This document shows, in pieces, positions 43,947 through 46,862 of a DNA stretch of 46,862 nt (the first letter of the stretch is position 1; each line of letters starts with the position of its first letter). The notes below the pieces were generated by a model that did no database searches, was not told the DNA's origin, and saw only the letters and a list, made by a program, of their open reading frames with translations. Both the position numbers and the translations under genes were made by a program. Source of the DNA: Pseudomonadota bacterium. GTDB taxonomy: Bacteria > Pseudomonadota > Gammaproteobacteria > Steroidobacterales > Steroidobacteraceae. Where the stretch lies: the NCBI GenBank assembly GCA_021849615.1, contig JAJZSQ010000012.1, forward strand, positions 1 through 46,862. The letters run 5' to 3'.

Positions 43947-44410
43947 ATTTATAATAATAAAATCAGTTCGTTATATTCGGGGTCCGCTCGATCGAGCTCC
44001 AATTTGACCTCATGCTTGGTCGCTCCCTGGTTACTCCTGGCGCGCACGTTCGTGGCATTCCAATCCGCTCGCCGCAGCTGACATCCACCGTGTAGCCGCC
44101 AGCGCGGTCGTGAGCGGCGTCCAGAATTTCCACATGGGTCATGGCTCATCTCCATGCCGGGCGTCGGAGGCCTCTCGTAATCCTGGTCGGCATCGCCGAT
44201 GCGTAGGGAAGGCTTTCTCCGCGGCGTCTTCGAGATCGCGATCCAGCGACTTCCAATTGGCGGACCATTGACTCCCAATCAGCCGGTCAGCACACGTCCA
44301 ATCTTCCGGATTCGGGGATGGCATGTTCGGCGATTTGTCGAGCGACGGGCGGAGGAAGCCCTTCTATCTCCGCCTCGTCAAGGTGTAGCGCGCACCCAAG
44401 ACCCAGAACG

Positions 44411-44447
44411 TACGCAAAACCCATGGAAATTTGCCGGGTTTTGCGTA
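44411..44447. repeat. Perfect 12-bp inverted repeat
   Basis: TACGCAAAACCC (44411-44422), 13 bases, then GGGTTTTGCGTA (44436-44447). Too far apart and without T-tract for a typical terminator; may be an operator or an end of a lost element. Confidence 0.7.
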
Positions 44448-44477
44448 TCGGATGAACGGCACCCTCCCAGAAGGTGT

Positions 44478-44594
44478 CTAACTTTCACGTATCTGAAATA
44501 CGCGATAGTTTGTATTTCTCTTGCAAATGTATTTCTCTTGCAAAGCACCCGCTTTGGCGACAACCTTCGCGTATCTGAAGTGCGCGAAAGTTAG
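44478..44594. promoter_or_regulatory. Two related operator-like palindromes before the hipA-like pseudogene
   Basis: Copy 1 (44478-44512) has CTAACTTTC, CGTAT-CTGAA-ATACG, GATAGTTTG; copy 2 (44561-44594) has CAACCTTCGCG, TATCTGAAGTG, CGCGAAAGTTAG. Both are imperfect palindromes of about 34 bp, and 17 of 21 bases match in the shared core that begins CGTATCTGAA. Copy 2 ends five bases before the ATG at 44600. Toxin-antitoxin operons are often controlled through such paired sites. The controlling protein is not encoded nearby. Confidence 0.6.
44511..44544 (+). repeat. Perfect tandem duplication of 17 bp
   Basis: TGTATTTCTCTTGCAAA occurs at 44511-44527 and again at 44528-44544, between the two palindromes. 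It widens the space between them, which may have altered the promoter. Confidence 0.9.
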
Positions 44595-44599
44595 CACTC

Positions 44600-46430
44600 A
44601 TGCCCCTCCACCTCGTCGGTGAGACGATCGACGAGACCCGCACCCACTACCTCTCCGAGACCGGCAAGCTCGTCCAGCTCATGCGGGGAATCTATGTCGA
44701 TGCGGGTGATGAGATCGACCAGGTCGTCCTCAGGCACGCCGTCCGGATCGCCCGCTACTCTATCCCAGGGCCTACCTGTCTGCCGCCAGTGCTGTCCTGC
44801 TCGGCCCTACCCCCGATGGACGGCTCTACCTGACCGGACGGCGCATCCAGCGGACGCGCATCCGCGGGTTGGAGATCGTGCAGAACAGGGCGCCCGACAG
44901 ACCCTCGACCGCGTCCGCCGTTGTTGCCGACAGCATGGGCGAGTTCCCGGTGGTCGTCTCGGCGCTCCGGCAGCGCTTCCTCGAAGCCTTTCGCCTGCGC
45001 AGCGAGCATGCGGCCTCGATCGACACGGGCATGCGCGAGGCCATCGCCGAACGCTTGGTTCAAGAGTACGGCGACCGCAAGGCCGCTGCCGACGCTGTTT
45101 GGACACTTGCCCGCGAGAATGGGTGGTATCGCGAAGGGGAAGGCGCAGAGAAGTTCCTGCTGCGCCGGGCACCCATCGCAGCCGTGCGTAACGAAGCCGC
45201 CTTCGAGCTGACCGTTGCGTGGCATGGCATTCCGCTCGGAGAGCTCGCACACGATGGCTTCGAGTGACGATGGACAGCAGCAACAGACGGGCCGGTCTTG
45301 CCACCGCTCATTCGTCAAACCACACCCGGGCGGCTGCCCCCGTTCATCGTTTCGCTGTTGCCCGAAGGGTGGCTGGAGTCCGTACTCAAAGACCCGGATG
45401 ACCGCGCGCTGCTGCGGACCGGCAAGCGCTACCTATCCAATATCACGATCACCGAGAAGAAGGCGGAGCTTGCCCGCCTTCCCAGCGACATGCTGGCCGC
45501 ACGCCTTGAGGCGTTTACCGGCGACGGAGTCTTCACCGGCACCTACGCGGGGCCGGGACGAGACGCGACTCACCATGATTTCGAGCGCAGGCTCGCGCAG
45601 CTCTTCGAGAGTGCGCAGACGCCGCGCCTGTCAGGCGTTCAGATCAAGGCACCGATGAGCCTCTCGCTCGAGGGCGTTCTGCAACCAGCGACTGGCCTGC
45701 CGTTCACTCACATCCTCAAGCCCGCCGGAACGAGCGGGATTGAAACTCTTCCGCTCGTTGAATGAATCGGCCGCGCGCTTGCGAGAGGCGTCGGGCTGGA
45801 GGTTGCGGAAAATGCGCTCGTGCTGATGCCGGACGGCATGGCCCCGGCCCTGGTCGTCGAACGCTTCGACATTCGAACAAGTGCTGAAGACACGAGCATG
45901 CTTGCCTTGGAGGACCTGTGCTCGGTGCTTGATACAAGTACACCAGCACGATCGAACGCGTCGCGCGCGCGGTCCGGCCTCTCTCGACCGATGTCGAGAG
46001 CGACCTCCGGACGCTCATTAAGAGGGTTCTTTTGGCCTGGCTGATCGCCGATGGGGACATGCACCTCAAGAACATGGCCGTTCTCAAGACGGCAAAGCCA
46101 GGGCAGCAGGCATTTACCTCGGTTCGACTGGCACCCGTCTACGACACGCTGACCACCAGAGTTTTCCCGCGCCTTGAGCACGACCACATGGCCCTCAAAC
46201 TGAACGGGAAAGACGAGCGCCTGCGCCGGGCCGACTTTGTCGCTGTTGCTACGCTGGCGGGTCTACGCGCTGGCGACGCAAATGAGACGCTGGATGAAGT
46301 TCTTCGGGCTTTCACCAAGGCCATCGATGGCCTCAAGGTCCCCGCAGGTTGTCTCAATCAGCCAAACGCCCAGGTGGCTGTCGCCAAGGTGCTCGGCATC
46401 TGCCGGGAACGCCTCGACGGGTTCGACTGA
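44600..46430 (+). pseudogene. HipA-family kinase toxin with an extra N-terminal domain, multiply broken
   Basis: One ancestral gene can be followed through at least four lesions: a missing base near 44760 (…A-R-Y-S joins Y-P-R-A-Y-L), an in-frame TGA at 45265, another TGA at 45763 after L-P-L-V-E, and a frame change near 45932. Order of parts: an N-terminal segment of about 200 residues recalling AbiEi-type antitoxin proteins (Y-L-S-A-A-S-A-V-L-L-G), the HipA N-domain (W-H-G-I-P-L-G-E-L, P-G-R-L-P-P-F), the H-I-L-K-P ATP-site Lys, and the catalytic loop D-G-D-M-H-L-K-N. HipA kinases phosphorylate glutamyl-tRNA synthetase and cause persistence. No hipB gene is seen. Dead by sequence; the stops rule out a single sequencing slip. 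Confidence 0.8.
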
Positions 46431-46862
46431 TCATGTCACAGCAGCGAAGGCCCATGGTGCAGGCGCTACGGCCTCATCAATGAGTCCGCTTCGGACCTGC
46501 TGAATCTTCGCCCGGCACACCCACGCGATCGCCAGTGCCACAGGCAGGCGGCAGGCCAGCGCCATGAAGGCGATGGCGTCCTGCATCGAATGCGCGTACT
46601 CGCCCATGAACCATCCGGACAGGCGGCTCGCTCCTCTCGGCGGCCATGTGACAGCCGTCGAGGACGTTCAGCGCCCCCCGGGGCCCGCTCGGCGATCACG
46701 TCCAAGTACGGCTGCCACATGCCCGAGCAGATGAAGCGGATCTCCAGGACGCTCGCCGCGCGATCGCACCATCCATTCACGGATTTTGCAACCCGCTTCG
46801 CCTGCGCTCATCACTCGGATACTTGTCGCCCAACAAGTATGTGCACAGAATTCAACACGTCG
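46431..46862. other. Right end: no intact gene
   Basis: 432 bases. Apart from the transposase fragment listed next, it holds only broken frames on both strands. The last 60 bases are AT-richer. No terminal inverted repeat of an insertion sequence can be paired inside the window. Confidence 0.5.
46640..46750 (-). pseudogene. ISL3-type transposase fragment
   Basis: The minus strand encodes V-L-E-I-R-F-I-C-S-G-M-W-Q-P-Y-L then D-V-I-A-E-R-A-P-G, and, after one frame change in a run of six G (46674-46679), A-L-N-V-L-D-G-C-H. This is the region of ISL3 transposases around the second catalytic Asp (S-D-M-W-x-P-Y-L-x-V-I ... L-D-R-F-H). The usual Asp in S-D-M-W is Gly here and R-F-H is G-C-H. Only about 37 codons remain. 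Confidence 0.6.

Larger units (their letters stand above)
43947..44599. other. Region without an intact gene, right of tRNA-Arg
   Basis: 653 bases, AT-richer than the rest, beginning with an AT-rich run (ATTTATAATAATAAAAT). The minus strand has short frames (about 43949-44324) whose pieces look protein-like in two frames, such as M-T-H-V-E-I-L-D-A-A-H-D-R and A-T-K-H-E-V-K-L-E-L-D, so a decayed gene is likely, but I cannot name it. The right third carries the repeats listed separately. Confidence 0.5.

Noticed and set aside
43810-44007. Plus-strand frame of 65 codons containing [17 protein letters not shown]
   Set aside because: It translates the tRNA-Arg gene; this is a well-known false protein in databases.
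43935-46862. Second copy of the tRNA-Arg 3' end as an attachment site
   Set aside because: Looked for CGGGCGCGCCA to the right of the tRNA and found none within the window.

Overview
The window reads as chromosome of a GC-rich gammaproteobacterium. The gene content fits this: tamA-tamB, hslV-hslU, dapF-DUF484-xerC, an engB / cytochrome c4 / dsbA / polA neighbourhood, AlgZ-AlgR-type regulators, ubiK, lptM and an ArgR repressor. The gene orders resemble Pseudomonas and Xanthomonadales, but no genus can be named from the sequence alone. Almost all of it is dense, ordinary coding sequence; only the right end, after a tRNA-Arg gene, looks like decayed accessory DNA.

Layout. 1-5.3 kb: a partial MFS transporter, a single-chain pyruvate carboxylase and a divergent isoaspartyl peptidase. 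5.4-8.5 kb: an unrecognised gene, an FlhC-like regulator broken by one missing base, nudC, and an NRDE protein whose start overlaps the nudC stop. 8.6-14.3 kb: tamA-tamB (outer-membrane translocation module). 14.3-22.6 kb: an arginine operon argR-argG-(P-loop gene)-argC-argD-argF'-argB-argH behind one strong promoter overlapped by two ARG boxes. 22.7-30.6 kb: mmsA, algZ-algR, dapF, DUF484, xerC, hslVU. 30.6-38.8 kb: two tandem DsbA-like genes and cytochrome c4 facing engB, a candidate structured RNA, gabD, and a leftward group thioesterase-lptM-polA. 38.9-43.6 kb: maiA, a 3-hydroxyisobutyrate-dehydrogenase-like gene, a DUF4124 protein, amtB behind a sigma-54 promoter and NtrC site, ubiK, and a c5-type cytochrome. 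43.9-46.9 kb: tRNA-Arg(CCG), about 650 bases of AT-richer DNA with repeats, a hipA-like pseudogene and an ISL3-type transposase fragment.

The most interesting part is the arginine operon. The carbamoyltransferase resembles the Bacteroides N-succinylornithine enzyme more than an ornithine carbamoyltransferase. At the residue known to choose between acetyl and succinyl substrates (position 90) it carries Ala, neither the Glu of acetylornithine enzymes nor the Pro of the Bacteroides enzyme. argG and argC also look like the Bacteroidetes type. No acylglutamate synthase and no deacylase is encoded in the operon. Instead an unrecognised P-loop protein is wedged between argG and argC, 1 nt after one and overlapping the other by 4 nt. 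This suggests a succinylated (or otherwise non-standard) arginine route in a gammaproteobacterium, with a candidate new enzyme for the missing first step.

Other points of note are the candidate small RNA in the position that Spot 42 / ErsA occupy between polA and engB, the complete nitrogen-control promoter of amtB with glnK not adjacent, and the operator-like palindromes in front of the dead hipA-like gene.
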